From assembly GCF_014651775.1 (NCBI RefSeq), contig NZ_BMXN01000001.1:186001-250000 (forward strand): a DNA stretch of 64,000 nucleotides. Direction: 5' to 3'. This document shows, piece after piece, positions 1-7,900 of the stretch (positions within the stretch are counted from its first letter, which is position 1; each line of letters starts with the position of its first letter). Below the pieces are notes generated by a model, which saw only the letters and a program-made list of their open reading frames with translations, ran no database searches and was not told the origin of the DNA. Source of the stretch: Vreelandella hamiltonii. Lineage in GTDB: Bacteria; Pseudomonadota; Gammaproteobacteria; Pseudomonadales; Halomonadaceae. The position numbers and the translations under genes are program-made.

Positions 1-1051
1 CGCATACTCCCACGCTCACGGTCACTTTACCCTCGGTGGTCGGGGCATGAGCCACTCCTAGATGAGCGACTTTCAGTCGAATGCGCTCGGCCAGCGCCAC
101 GGCGTTGGCCACGGTGGCGTGTTCGCAGCTCAATACCAGAAACTCTTCGCCACCAAACCGGCAGACGATACCGCTGCCCTGACAGGCTGCCTGAAGCGCA
201 CCTGCCACCGCGCGTAGGCAGCGGTCCCCCTCGGAATGACCGTAAAAGTCGTTGAAGGCTTTGAAGTGATCCACATCGACGATGATGACAGCGACTGCCA
301 GTGGCGTATCAGGCTGCGTCAAGGTGGAGGCAAAGCGCACCAGTCCCCGGCGGTTGGCAAGCCCGGTCAGGGGGTCCAGGTAGGTCATTTTCTCCAGTTC
401 GGCATTCCGGGCAGCCAACTCGGTACGCAGCTGCTCCACGCGTGTGTTTTCAAGGTAAAGCCGCAATGATTCGGATGAGAATCGATAGTTTGCCATGAGC
501 GAGAGTACCAGCACCGGAACGCCCAAGGAGAGGTGGTTCATCACATAGTCAGGATGAGCCCCAGGCAAGAAGAAGACCGTGGTGTAGAGGCAGCCGAAGA
601 TAAACAGCGAACCATACAGGCTATATTCGAAGGGCGGTGTTGATACGATGGTGATCACCAGCAAAAAGACTAGCCCTGCGTAGAAGTAGCCCAGCACGTC
701 GGGGTCTTTTGAGCCCAGCAGAATGGCGCACCACACCACCGTGCCCAAGCAGACCACCAGTACCCCGGCCAGCTCTTTCTGGCGGATGGGCACAGGACGT
801 CGATAATAGGCAAACAGCAGAAGCGTAGCGGGCCCCATCAGCAGAAAGCGCATCGCTAAAGAACGCAAGGCGATATCGGGGAGCAAGTAGATATCCACCA
901 ATGTGTACGAAAAATAAAACAGCGCGAGCCAGCCCGTGAGCATTTCCATCGAGCGCAGCCGTGTCTCATGGCGATCCTGATCGTAGCGTTCGCGAACGGT
1001 CAGGTGGCCGATATGCTCGGAGAGCTGCTTAAAGTAGGCAAGTCGATACAC
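1..1051 (-). CDS. Membrane-bound GGDEF diguanylate cyclase (partial)
   Basis: The gene runs off the left edge of the window, so the C-terminus is missing; about 350 residues are visible. The N-terminal half has some six hydrophobic segments (about residues 38-60, 65-82, 93-112, 118-136, 145-163 and 172-188). A short coiled stretch (about 197-222) leads into a GGDEF domain with DPLTGLANRR near 226 and an intact FGGEEF near 299-304, so cyclic-di-GMP synthesis at the inner membrane is expected. The start chosen is GTG, preceded by a weak AAGAG; an upstream in-frame TTG is possible. It is divergent from the dehydrogenase gene that follows. The input sensed by the membrane part is unknown. Confidence 0.85.
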   Translation of the reverse strand, partial: MYRLAYFKQLSEHIGHLTVRERYDQDRHETRLRSMEMLTGWLALFYFSYTLVDIYLLPDIALRSLAMRFLLMGPATLLLFAYYRRPVPIRQKELAGVLVVCLGTVVWCAILLGSKDPDVLGYFYAGLVFLLVITIVSTPPFEYSLYGSLFIFGCLYTTVFFLPGAHPDYVMNHLSLGVPVLVLSLMANYRFSSESLRLYLENTRVEQLRTELAARNAELEKMTYLDPLTGLANRRGLVRFASTLTQPDTPLAVAVIIVDVDHFKAFNDFYGHSEGDRCLRAVAGALQAACQGSGIVCRFGGEEFLVLSCEHATVANAVALAERIRLKVAHLGVAHAPTTEGKVTVSVGVC

Positions 1052-1156
1052 GGCGTTATCTCTTGAGCGGCAAGCAGAGGCCAGCGGCAAGTTCAGGTGC
1101 GTGACTAGATCTCATATTACGTCAGAATCGCCCTGACAGAAGGCGGCAGCCATCAT

Positions 1157-1187
1157 TTGCCACAATATTTTATATTCTTGTACAAGT
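1157..1187 (+). promoter_or_regulatory. Candidate promoter with palindromic operator
   Basis: TTGCCA at 1157-1162 and TACAAG at 1181-1186 are separated by 18 bases and resemble a sigma-70 promoter. The -10 is covered by the perfect 10-base palindrome CTTGTACAAG (1177-1186), a shape common in GntR-type operators. It lies in the 364-base gap between the divergent cyclase and dehydrogenase genes; nothing else convincing was seen in that gap. This is inference only. Confidence 0.3.
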
Positions 1188-1415
1188 TATATGGCAGGAC
1201 GTGTGTCACCCAAAAAAAACGCGTGAAAATGCCCGTTCCACAAAAAAATCCCGCGTTTAAACGTTCACTTTCAAAAACACTTCGTGGGCTATCTCCCTTA
1301 CGCTACAGGCATTGCAGCAAGCCCGCAGAGCGGCAGCTGAAACCCCTTTCTTGTAGCGTCACGGTCGTTGCCAATACCTGCTCTCAGAGTCGTGGCAGCC
1401 TCCTGGAGAAGAGTC

Positions 1416-2912
1416 ATGACCACACTATCCACTGCCCTCGTGAAACGTCTGGAAGATCCACGCTTGTTCCGTCAGTACGCTTATGTGAACGGCAAGTGGA
1501 CCCATGGCGAAGGTGGCCGTGAAGAGGCCGTGTACGACCCGGCAACCAGCGAAGCCATTGGCCATATTCCGCTGCTGGAAGCGAATCAAATTATCGCCGC
1601 AGTGGATGCCGCCGAAGCGGCATTCGTTCACTGGCGGGCGCTGCGCGCCGACGAGCGCTGCGAGCGCCTGCTGGCCTGGTACGACCTCATTCAAGCCAAC
1701 CGCGAAGACCTCGCTACCATCATGACCCTGGAGCAGGGCAAACCACTGCCCGATGCTCGTGGCGAAGTGGAGTATGGCGCAAGCTTTGTGCGCTGGTTCG
1801 CGGAAGAGGGCAAGCGCACCTACGGCGAGACCATCCCGAGCCACATTCCCAATGCATCGCTCGGCACCATCAAGGAGCCGGTGGGCATTGCGGCGATGAT
1901 CACGCCTTGGAACTTCCCGCTGGCGATGATCACGCGTAAAGCCGCCGCTGCGCTGGCGGCTGGCTGCCCGGTGATTGTGAAACCGGCCAACGAGACGCCA
2001 TTTACAGCGCTGGCGCTGGCTGAACTCGCCGAGCGTGCGGGTATTCCAGAAGGTATCTTCAACGTCGTGCTGGGCGAGCCTGCGGAAGTCTCGAAAATTC
2101 TGTGCGGCGAGCCGCGCATCCGGGCGCTTTCATTCACTGGTTCCACCCGTGTTGGCCGCTTGCTCATCGAGCAGAGCGCCAACACCGTGAAGCGGCTTTC
2201 GCTGGAGCTGGGCGGCAACGCACCCTTTATCGTCGGGCCGGATATGGACCCCAAAGAAGCGGCCTACGCTGCCGTGGCCGCGAAGTTCCAAACCGCCGGG
2301 CAGGATTGCCTTGCCGCGAATCGTATTCTGGTACACGAATCCATTCACGATGAGTTCGTTGCCCAGTTCACCGAGCGCATGGCGGCACTCACCGTAGGCA
2401 ACGGCCTGCACGGCGAAGTGGATCTTGGCCCGCTCATTCACCGCCAGGCGGTCGAAAAAGCGGCTGCGGTTGTCGATGATGCCATCTCGAAAGGGGCCAC
2501 CCTGATCGCGGGCGACCAAAGCCAAGCGCCGGGCGACAACTTCTTCATGCCGGTGCTGCTGACCGGTGTGACGCCAAAAATGAAGGTATGGCGGGAAGAG
2601 AACTTTGCCCCGGTGGCCGGCATTACCGCTTATAGTAGCGACGACGAAGTCATCGACATGGCCAACGACACCGAGTACGGTCTGGCCGCGTATATCTACA
2701 CCCATGATATTCGCCGCATCTGGAAGCTGATGCGCGCATTGGAGTACGGCATGGTGAGCGTCAATTCCGTGAAGATGACCGGGCCGCCCGTGCCTTTCGG
2801 CGGCGTCAAACAGTCCGGCCTTGGCCGTGAAGGTGGCGCGACGGGGATCGATGAGTATCTGGAAACGAAGTACTACTGCCTGGGCGCGCTGGGATCGGTG
2901 TCGGGTAGCTAG
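1416..2912 (+). CDS. Semialdehyde dehydrogenase (GabD/DoeC-like)
   Basis: A 498-residue NAD(P)-dependent aldehyde dehydrogenase. The Rossmann-domain signature TPWNFPLAMI lies near residues 163-172. The catalytic glutamate is in LELGG (about E264) and the catalytic cysteine in GQDC (about C298). The C-terminal KQSGLGREGG motif is that of succinate-semialdehyde-type enzymes. ATG at 1416 follows GGAGAAGAG; longer readings use TTG without a ribosome site. The aminotransferase immediately downstream makes an aminotransferase-dehydrogenase pathway likely: either diaminobutyrate to aspartate semialdehyde to aspartate (the DoeD/DoeC step of ectoine breakdown in Halomonas) or GABA to succinate. Family assignment is firm; the exact substrate is inferred. 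Confidence 0.85.
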   Translation: MTTLSTALVKRLEDPRLFRQYAYVNGKWTHGEGGREEAVYDPATSEAIGHIPLLEANQIIAAVDAAEAAFVHWRALRADERCERLLAWYDLIQANREDLATIMTLEQGKPLPDARGEVEYGASFVRWFAEEGKRTYGETIPSHIPNASLGTIKEPVGIAAMITPWNFPLAMITRKAAAALAAGCPVIVKPANETPFTALALAELAERAGIPEGIFNVVLGEPAEVSKILCGEPRIRALSFTGSTRVGRLLIEQSANTVKRLSLELGGNAPFIVGPDMDPKEAAYAAVAAKFQTAGQDCLAANRILVHESIHDEFVAQFTERMAALTVGNGLHGEVDLGPLIHRQAVEKAAAVVDDAISKGATLIAGDQSQAPGDNFFMPVLLTGVTPKMKVWREENFAPVAGITAYSSDDEVIDMANDTEYGLAAYIYTHDIRRIWKLMRALEYGMVSVNSVKMTGPPVPFGGVKQSGLGREGGATGIDEYLETKYYCLGALGSVSGS

Positions 2913-2926
2913 GTTTGGGAGCCACA

Positions 2927-3011
2927 GCATCGCGCGCTGAAGCGCCCTCCCACAACCCCCGTTAGGCGCTTGAATTGGCCCTGTGGGAGGCCGGCTTTGC
3001 CGGGCGAAGGC
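2927..3011. repeat. REP-like inverted pair (BIME-like)
   Basis: Two short elements face each other. 2979-3011 on the plus strand begins CCTGTGGGAGGCCGGC and continues with TTTGCCGGGCGAAGG. 2927-2955 read on the minus strand begins TTGTGGGAGGGCGC and continues with TTCAGCGCGCGATGC. Both have a TGTGGGAG head followed by an imperfect GC-rich hairpin, the architecture of Pseudomonas-type REP sequences. They lie between the dehydrogenase and aminotransferase genes. Confidence 0.6.
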
Positions 3012-3056
3012 ACCGCGAGGTGCCCATCATTAAGTCAGTCACCAAAGATAAAATAT

Positions 3057-3081
3057 CCTCCCCAACTGTGGGGAGGTTTAT
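3057..3081 (+). terminator. Hairpin in aminotransferase leader (attenuator-like)
   Basis: CCTCCCCA (3057-3064) pairs perfectly with TGGGGAGG (3069-3076) around an ACTG loop and is followed by TTTAT. It ends about 20 bases before the aminotransferase ATG, so it could reduce read-through from the dehydrogenase gene or act as an attenuator. The T-tract is short, so termination strength is uncertain. Confidence 0.45.
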
Positions 3082-3098
3082 CGTACAGAGAGAGCATT

Positions 3099-4532
3099 AT
3101 GAGCTTGCATCAGGATCTGATCGAACGCGACCGCAAAGTCACCTTCCACGCCTCTACGCACCTGCGTGATTTTGCCCATGGTGATTTGCCTGGCCGCGTG
3201 ATTACCGGCGGTAAAGGCATCCACATCGTGGACAAGGATGGCCGCGAGTTCATCGATGGTTTTGCGGGCCTTTACTGCGTCAACATCGGCTATGGCCGCA
3301 CCGAAGTGGCGGAAGCGATCTATAAACAGGCGCTGGAACTCTCCTACTATCACACCTACGTGGGCCACTCCAACGAGCCGCAAATCGAGCTTTCCGAGCG
3401 CGTGCTGAAAATCGCAGGCCTCAACATGTCCAAGGTCTACTACGGCATGTCGGGTTCTGATGCCAACGAAACCCAGCTCAAGATCGTGCGTTACTACAAC
3501 AACGTGCTGGGCCGCCCGCAGAAGAAAAAGGTCATCTCGCGCATGCGCGGTTACCACGGCTCAGGCATCGCGTCTGGCTCGCTGACTGGCCTGAAGGCGT
3601 TCCACGACCACTTCGACCTGCCCATCGATACCATTCGCCATACCGAAGCGCCGCACTACTACCTGCGTGCCGCCGAGCAGCATGGCATGACCGAGCTCGA
3701 ATTTTCTGCCTACTGCGCGGACAAGTTGGAAGCCATGATTCTGGAGGAAGGGCCGGACACCGTGGCTGCCTTCATCGGCGAGCCGGTGCTCGGTACTGGC
3801 GGTATCGTGCCGCCGCCGGAGGGCTATTGGGAAGCGATTCAGCCGATCCTGGACAAGTACGACGTGCTGCTGATTGCCGACGAAGTGGTGTGTGGATTTG
3901 GCCGTACCGGCTCCGACTTCGGCAGCCACCACTACAATATGAAGCCTGACCTGATCACCATCGCCAAAGGCCTGACCAGTGCCTACCAGCCGCTGTCCGG
4001 CGTCATCGTCGGCGACAAGGTATGGAAAGTGCTGGAGCAGGGTACCGGTGAATTCGGCCCCATCGGCCACGGCTGGACCTACTCCGGCCACGCCCTGGGC
4101 TGTGCCGCAGGCCTTGCCAATCTGGATATCATCGAGCGCGAAAACCTGGTGGGCAACGCGGCAGAAACCGGCGCTTACTTCCAGCAGCAGCTGAAAGCGA
4201 CCTTCGAAGGTCACCCGCTGCTGGGCGACGTGCGCGGCGTTGGCCTGATGGCGGCGCTGGAGTTCTCACCGGATGCCAAGCAGCGCCTGCACTTCGACCC
4301 CGTGCTGAAAGTTGGCCCGCGCGTCGCGGCTGCGGCCATGGAAGAGAACCTGATTGCCCGCGCCATGCCCCAGGGCGACATCCTCGGCTTTGCGCCGCCG
4401 CTGATCATCAACCGTGGAGAAGTAGACGAGATGATTGGCCGTGCCAAGCGCGCCATCGATCGCGTGACCGATGAGCTGGTGCGCTCTGGTGATCTGAAAA
4501 CCGGCCAGCAGGAAGCTGCCTTTACCGTTTAA
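3099..4532 (+). CDS. Class III aminotransferase (DoeD-like)
   Basis: A 477-residue PLP-dependent omega-aminotransferase. YGMSGSDANETQLK (about 115-128) is the cofactor-phosphate region. The cofactor-binding aspartate is in IADEV (about D261), and the Schiff-base lysine is in TIAKGLTSAYQPLSG (about K290). ATG at 3099 is preceded by AGAGAGAG. Paired with the upstream semialdehyde dehydrogenase, it fits DoeD (2,4-diaminobutyrate transaminase of ectoine degradation), but beta-alanine, GABA or other omega-amine substrates are possible. The doeA/doeB hydrolase genes are not next to it here, which leaves the ectoine assignment open. Confidence 0.85.
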   Translation: MSLHQDLIERDRKVTFHASTHLRDFAHGDLPGRVITGGKGIHIVDKDGREFIDGFAGLYCVNIGYGRTEVAEAIYKQALELSYYHTYVGHSNEPQIELSERVLKIAGLNMSKVYYGMSGSDANETQLKIVRYYNNVLGRPQKKKVISRMRGYHGSGIASGSLTGLKAFHDHFDLPIDTIRHTEAPHYYLRAAEQHGMTELEFSAYCADKLEAMILEEGPDTVAAFIGEPVLGTGGIVPPPEGYWEAIQPILDKYDVLLIADEVVCGFGRTGSDFGSHHYNMKPDLITIAKGLTSAYQPLSGVIVGDKVWKVLEQGTGEFGPIGHGWTYSGHALGCAAGLANLDIIERENLVGNAAETGAYFQQQLKATFEGHPLLGDVRGVGLMAALEFSPDAKQRLHFDPVLKVGPRVAAAAMEENLIARAMPQGDILGFAPPLIINRGEVDEMIGRAKRAIDRVTDELVRSGDLKTGQQEAAFTV

Positions 4533-4554
4533 TCGCCTGCTTTAGCCGTTTAAG

Positions 4555-4587
4555 CGCCGCTGCCGATGCAGCGGCGTTTTTGTTTTT
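4555..4587 (+). terminator. Rho-independent terminator
   Basis: CGCCGCTGC (4555-4563) pairs perfectly with GCAGCGGCG (4568-4576) around CGAT and is followed by TTTTTGTTTTTG. It closes the dehydrogenase-aminotransferase unit. Confidence 0.9.
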
Positions 4588-4672
4588 GATCGTGGCGTCT
4601 ATGCTGAACAGTGTGAATAGCTGGACAGTGTAAATAGACAATAGAACGTTGATCGTTGAGGAGACGCTCACC

Positions 4673-5350
4673 ATGCAACCGGTACTCGCCTTTGATGTAT
4701 ACGGCACGTTGATTGACACTCAGGGCGTCACCGTTGAGCTGGAACGACGCTTGAAAGATACCTCACAAGCGCTTGAGTTCGCCAAGCGTTGGCGCGAAAA
4801 ACAGCTGGAATACAGCTTTCGCCGCGGGTTAATGGGGGCCTACGTGCCGTTTTCTGACTGTACTCGCGAAGCGCTGGTATTTACGAACCGTGCGCTGCAA
4901 GCCGGGCTATCCGATAACGATCACGACCACTTGATGGCCGTGTATACAGAACTGCCCGCATTCCCCGATGTAGTGCCTGCGCTGGACCAGCTGCGCGATG
5001 CAGGGATTCGCTGCGTGGCGTTTTCTAACGGCACATCGGACGCGGTGAACCAGCTCTTGAGCCGTGCAGGCGTGCAGCGCCATATGGATGCGGTGGTGAG
5101 TGTGGACGATATCAAACGCTTCAAACCCGACCCCGCCGTGTACGCTTATTTACGCAGTCAGCTTGAAGCGCGCCCAGAAAATACCTGGCTGATTTCAAGC
5201 AACGCCTTTGACGTGATTGGTGCCACGCAAGCGGGCCTGCGCAGCGTTTGGGTGCGTCGCCAACCGGATGCGCCCTTCGACCCTTGGGGTGGCGAGCCGG
5301 ATATGACGGTGTCTGATCTGGAAATGTTGGCTGATCGTATGGTGCTATAG
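4673..5350 (+). CDS. Haloacid dehalogenase, type II
   Basis: A 225-residue HAD-superfamily hydrolase. The nucleophile motif FDVYGTLID is at residues 7-15 (nucleophile about D8). Motif II is in FSNGTSDA, the conserved lysine is in KRFKPDPAVY, and the last motif is near SSNAFDVIGATQAG. This pattern matches (S)-2-haloacid dehalogenases, which hydrolyse 2-haloalkanoates to 2-hydroxyacids in the cytosol. ATG at 4673 follows GAGGAG. The size is typical of the family. A related phosphatase activity cannot be excluded from sequence alone. The small ABM-domain gene follows. Confidence 0.85.
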   Translation: MQPVLAFDVYGTLIDTQGVTVELERRLKDTSQALEFAKRWREKQLEYSFRRGLMGAYVPFSDCTREALVFTNRALQAGLSDNDHDHLMAVYTELPAFPDVVPALDQLRDAGIRCVAFSNGTSDAVNQLLSRAGVQRHMDAVVSVDDIKRFKPDPAVYAYLRSQLEARPENTWLISSNAFDVIGATQAGLRSVWVRRQPDAPFDPWGGEPDMTVSDLEMLADRMVL

Positions 5351-5411
5351 GTTGGTATCTGCACCTCCTGGTCGCATAATGAGTCGTGATTCTCCCTATC
5401 TGGAAGACAGC

Positions 5412-5762
5412 ATGTCGAAAAAAATCTATTGCACTGCCAGCTTCAAACCCAAGCCAGGCAAAGAAGAAGCGGTCTTCAAGGCACTGCAAAGTCTTGAGCC
5501 CAACGCCCATCGTGAAGATGCTTGCCTGTTGTACACGGTGACTCGCCAGATCGATAACCCGTTTGCCCAAGGCACCAGCTACCCCATCGTGTTCCACGAG
5601 ATTTGGGCCAGCCGTGAAGAGTTCGAAGCGCATTGCCAGCGTAAAGAGATCCAGGAATTCTTCGCCCAGCACGTCGAGTCGCCGGATGGCGACATCGAAG
5701 ACGCCAACGTATGTGTCTACACCGATGAGCCGTGGAATTTCGATGCCCCCAAGGTGTCATGA
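5412..5762 (+). CDS. ABM-domain protein (putative quinol monooxygenase)
   Basis: A 116-residue protein of the antibiotic-biosynthesis-monooxygenase (dimeric alpha-beta barrel) type, like YgiN. It has an N-terminal beta strand (IYCTASFKPKPGKEEAV) and a central PIVFHEIWASREEFEAH with the family's E-x-W-x-S-x-E pattern. ATG at 5412 follows GGAAGAC; upstream in-frame starts lack a good ribosome site. The gene lies 62 bases after the dehalogenase and probably shares its transcript. Substrate unknown; cofactor-free oxidation of quinol-like compounds is the family precedent. Confidence 0.7.
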   Translation: MSKKIYCTASFKPKPGKEEAVFKALQSLEPNAHREDACLLYTVTRQIDNPFAQGTSYPIVFHEIWASREEFEAHCQRKEIQEFFAQHVESPDGDIEDANVCVYTDEPWNFDAPKVS

Positions 5763-5813
5763 GTGCACAACGTGTAGAATAGCCCCGCGAACGAGAGCGA
5801 CTACGGAGCCAAC

Positions 5814-6281
5814 ATGACCGAAAAAAAGATGAACGTCGAAAGCTTTAACCTGGACCACACCAAGGTGAAGGCCCCCTATGTGCGTCTGGCCGATATCAAG
5901 GAAGGCCAGCACGGCGACCGTATCCACAAATACGACCTGCGTATCTGCCAGCCCAACAAGGAGCACATGGAGATGCCTGCGCTGCACTCCCTGGAGCACC
6001 TGATGGCAGAATTGTCGCGCAATCACACCGATAAAGTCGTCGATATCAGCCCGATGGGCTGCCAGACCGGCTTCTACATCGCGTTGATCAACCACGACGA
6101 TTACGACGACGTGCTGTCGATCATCGAGCAGACGCTCAACGACGTCTTGACTGCTACCGAAGTGCCTGCCTGCAACGAAATGCAGTGCGGCTGGGCCGCC
6201 AGCCACAGCCTGGAAGGTGCCCAGGAACTGGCGCGTAACCTGCTGGCCAAGCGCGGTGAGTGGACTGAGGTGTTTGCGTAA
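5814..6281 (+). CDS. luxS: S-ribosylhomocysteine lyase LuxS
   Basis: A 155-residue cytosolic enzyme that cleaves S-ribosylhomocysteine to homocysteine and DPD, the precursor of autoinducer-2, in the activated methyl cycle. The metal ligands are visible as H58 and H62 in HSLEH and C125 in EMQCGWA. The catalytic cysteine is C83 in GCQTGFY. The length matches the family. The ATG lies behind GGAG and the gene is followed by its own terminator, suggesting a single-gene unit. Confidence 0.97.
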   Translation: MTEKKMNVESFNLDHTKVKAPYVRLADIKEGQHGDRIHKYDLRICQPNKEHMEMPALHSLEHLMAELSRNHTDKVVDISPMGCQTGFYIALINHDDYDDVLSIIEQTLNDVLTATEVPACNEMQCGWAASHSLEGAQELARNLLAKRGEWTEVFA

Positions 6282-6308
6282 GACCCTGGCGTTAGTCTAG
6301 AACGCCAA

Positions 6309-6334
6309 ACGCCCCCTTCATTGGGGGCGTTTTC
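6309..6334 (+). terminator. luxS terminator
   Basis: ACGCCCCC (6309-6316) pairs with GGGGGCGT (6323-6330) around TTCATT, followed by TTTT. It lies 28 bases after the luxS stop. Confidence 0.9.
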
Positions 6335-6451
6335 GTAAGAGAGTGTATGCAGGTTCTATGTTCAATATGCTCACAGGAAGGCTTGATGATACTAGCGTTA
6401 TCGACTTGACGCATGAATTCGGTGATGGGCTGTATGGGTAATATATCATTA

Positions 6452-6499
6452 AAAGTGTAAGCATCTAGTCACTTGTTAGTGGCTGGATGCTTACACTTT
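6452..6499 (-). terminator. Long hairpin ending the ECF sigma operon
   Basis: Two 21-base arms (6452-6472 and 6479-6499) pair throughout, with two G-U positions, around TTGTTA. The right arm touches the stop codon of the zinc-finger gene; on the minus strand it is followed by TTTT. It separates luxS from the opposing sigma-factor operon. Confidence 0.75.
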
Positions 6500-6692
6500 A
6501 CTTGTTATTAATGTCGCCATGTTTACTGGGGTGGCGATTGAATGAGTCGTGTAGAAAACGAAACTGCTTGTCACAGCGACGACATGCTCCACACATTGAA
6601 AGATGCAGTGCTAGCTGAGCTTTCTGTTGAAATGTTAGTGGCTGCTCAATTCTCAGTGACATTAGTCGAGTGGCTTCTCTACACATCATCAT
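6498..6692 (-). CDS. Small zinc-finger (zf-HC2-like) anti-sigma protein
   Basis: A 64-residue protein with no membrane segment. CREATRLMSL near the start (Cys4), followed by HLSMCGACRRC (His30, Cys34, Cys37), gives the Cys/His pattern of zf-HC2 anti-sigma folds. The ATG at 6692 is preceded by GGAGG at good spacing; an ATG five codons earlier has none. It is the last gene of the sigma - thioredoxin-like - zinc-finger series, separated from the middle gene by 124 bases. Similar short zinc-finger proteins accompany ECF sigma factors and are presumed regulators; redox sensing by the Cys cluster is inference. Confidence 0.7.
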   Translation of the reverse strand: MMMCREATRLMSLRIEQPLTFQQKAQLALHLSMCGACRRCDKQFRFLHDSFNRHPSKHGDINNK

Positions 6693-6816
6693 ACCTGTGT
6701 CCTCCATCGAGTTTTTTATGGTGTATTGGGAAGATGCTTGTTTAGGTTGACTTTGTGCATTTTTGGTGTCTTACCTTACCATAATATTTAAATTAATCAG
6801 ATAAGTATGTTTGGCT

Positions 6817-7275
6817 CTAGTGGCTCGATTGCATAAGCTTTTCGAAAGCACTACGTAAATCGTGTGAGGAAGTAACACCTTCGATGGTCTGCTGGCGATT
6901 TCCTTTCCCATCAAAGAGAAGAATCGTGACGTGGCCCACTCCGTATCGATGCGCAAAATCGGCACCACTGGTGGTGTTGATATCTGCAATTCGCCACGCC
7001 GGTGGCTGCTCCATGTCGTCCAGCGCTTGCTCCGCATTCGTTCTGAGACGTTGGCACAGTGGGCAGCTGTGATCATGCACTTGTACCGCCACCGGCTGAC
7101 CACTTCCCAGGATGCTCAAGTCTGATTCTTGTCGGGCCGACTGTTCATTGGCGATTAGCCAAGCAATGGGGACCGCCAGGAAGGCGAGAAGGATGGCTGC
7201 TTTGCGCATCAGCTTGCGGAATTTGATGCCTTTTTTTAGCGGCTTGTTTGCCTTTGTTGAAGTTTTCTTCTTCAT
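6817..7275 (-). CDS. Membrane-anchored thioredoxin-like protein
   Basis: A 152-residue protein with a lysine-rich N-terminus and one hydrophobic segment (about 25-42). A thioredoxin-like domain follows, with CPLC at 71-74, close to the protein-disulfide CxxC site, and a later GVGHVTILLFDGKG strand that fits the fold. The likely location is the periplasmic face of the inner membrane. Its start overlaps the sigma-factor stop by four bases (ATGA), so the two are translationally coupled. It may link thiol status to the sigma factor; the partner and the direction of electron flow are unknown. Confidence 0.7.
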   Translation of the reverse strand: MKKKTSTKANKPLKKGIKFRKLMRKAAILLAFLAVPIAWLIANEQSARQESDLSILGSGQPVAVQVHDHSCPLCQRLRTNAEQALDDMEQPPAWRIADINTTSGADFAHRYGVGHVTILLFDGKGNRQQTIEGVTSSHDLRSAFEKLMQSSH

Positions 7276-7838
7276 TTCTCTGTTAACCAGCCTTTTTCAA
7301 TGCAAGCACGTAATTTAAGCCTTGCTCTATGTAAGATGACCCAGCAATTCGCTTCACTCAGCGAAAGTATTTGGCAAATTTCTTGCGTGGTGAGATCCAT
7401 GAGTTCGCGCATCGTAAAAACACGGGCTGTGTTGTCAGGAAGAGCGATCAAACAGGTATCTAACAGTTGCCAGAAAGCCGCATTTTCTAACATTTGATCA
7501 GGCTCACCCCAGCGCTGAGGTTTACTGGCGGCTTGCCATCGTCCATTTTCTTTGAACAAGTTCTCGAAGGAGTCTTCGTCGCTATACTCTTCGTCTTGCC
7601 ATGAAATGTAGCGGCGTTCGTATCGTATTCGTTCAAGAAGCTTGTTTTTTAAAATCCCAAACACCCATGTTTCAAAGGCAGACCGGCCGCTGAAGGTGTC
7701 TTGTTTTTCAATCGCAGTGATGAGCGTATCTTGAACAGTGTCTTCCGCTGCCGTGTGATCTCTCAGCTGTAACCGTGCAAAGGAAATAAGCTTTGGTCGC
7801 AGGGCGGCGATGTGATCATTCATAGGTAACAGCGTCAT
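7272..7838 (-). CDS. ECF-type RNA polymerase sigma factor
   Basis: A 188-residue sigma-70 family protein. Region 2 spans about 8-80 (AEDTVQDTLITAIEK, then FETWVFGILKNKLLERIRYE). A linker is followed by region 4 with a helix-turn-helix at about 145-178 (TTQEICQILSLSEANCW). No region 1 or 3 is present, so it is an ECF (group 4) factor. The ribosome site before the first ATG is weak; a second ATG five codons on is possible. It heads an operon with a thioredoxin-like gene and a small zinc-finger gene, which suggests control by an envelope or redox signal. Its target promoters were not identified. Confidence 0.85.
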   Translation of the reverse strand: MTLLPMNDHIAALRPKLISFARLQLRDHTAAEDTVQDTLITAIEKQDTFSGRSAFETWVFGILKNKLLERIRYERRYISWQDEEYSDEDSFENLFKENGRWQAASKPQRWGEPDQMLENAAFWQLLDTCLIALPDNTARVFTMRELMDLTTQEICQILSLSEANCWVILHRARLKLRACIEKGWLTEK

Positions 7839-7870
7839 CGTCAGGTGTATCCCTAGAGAACGGTATCGAA

Positions 7871-7890
7871 GTGGCCGCTATGGCGGCCAC
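7871..7890. other. Hairpin between AhpD-like and sigma genes
   Basis: GTGGCCGC and GCGGCCAC pair perfectly around TATG. There is no T-tract on either strand, so it is more likely a processing, stabilising or partial-termination structure than a classical terminator. Confidence 0.4.
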
Positions 7891-7900
7891 AGAGATCGAT

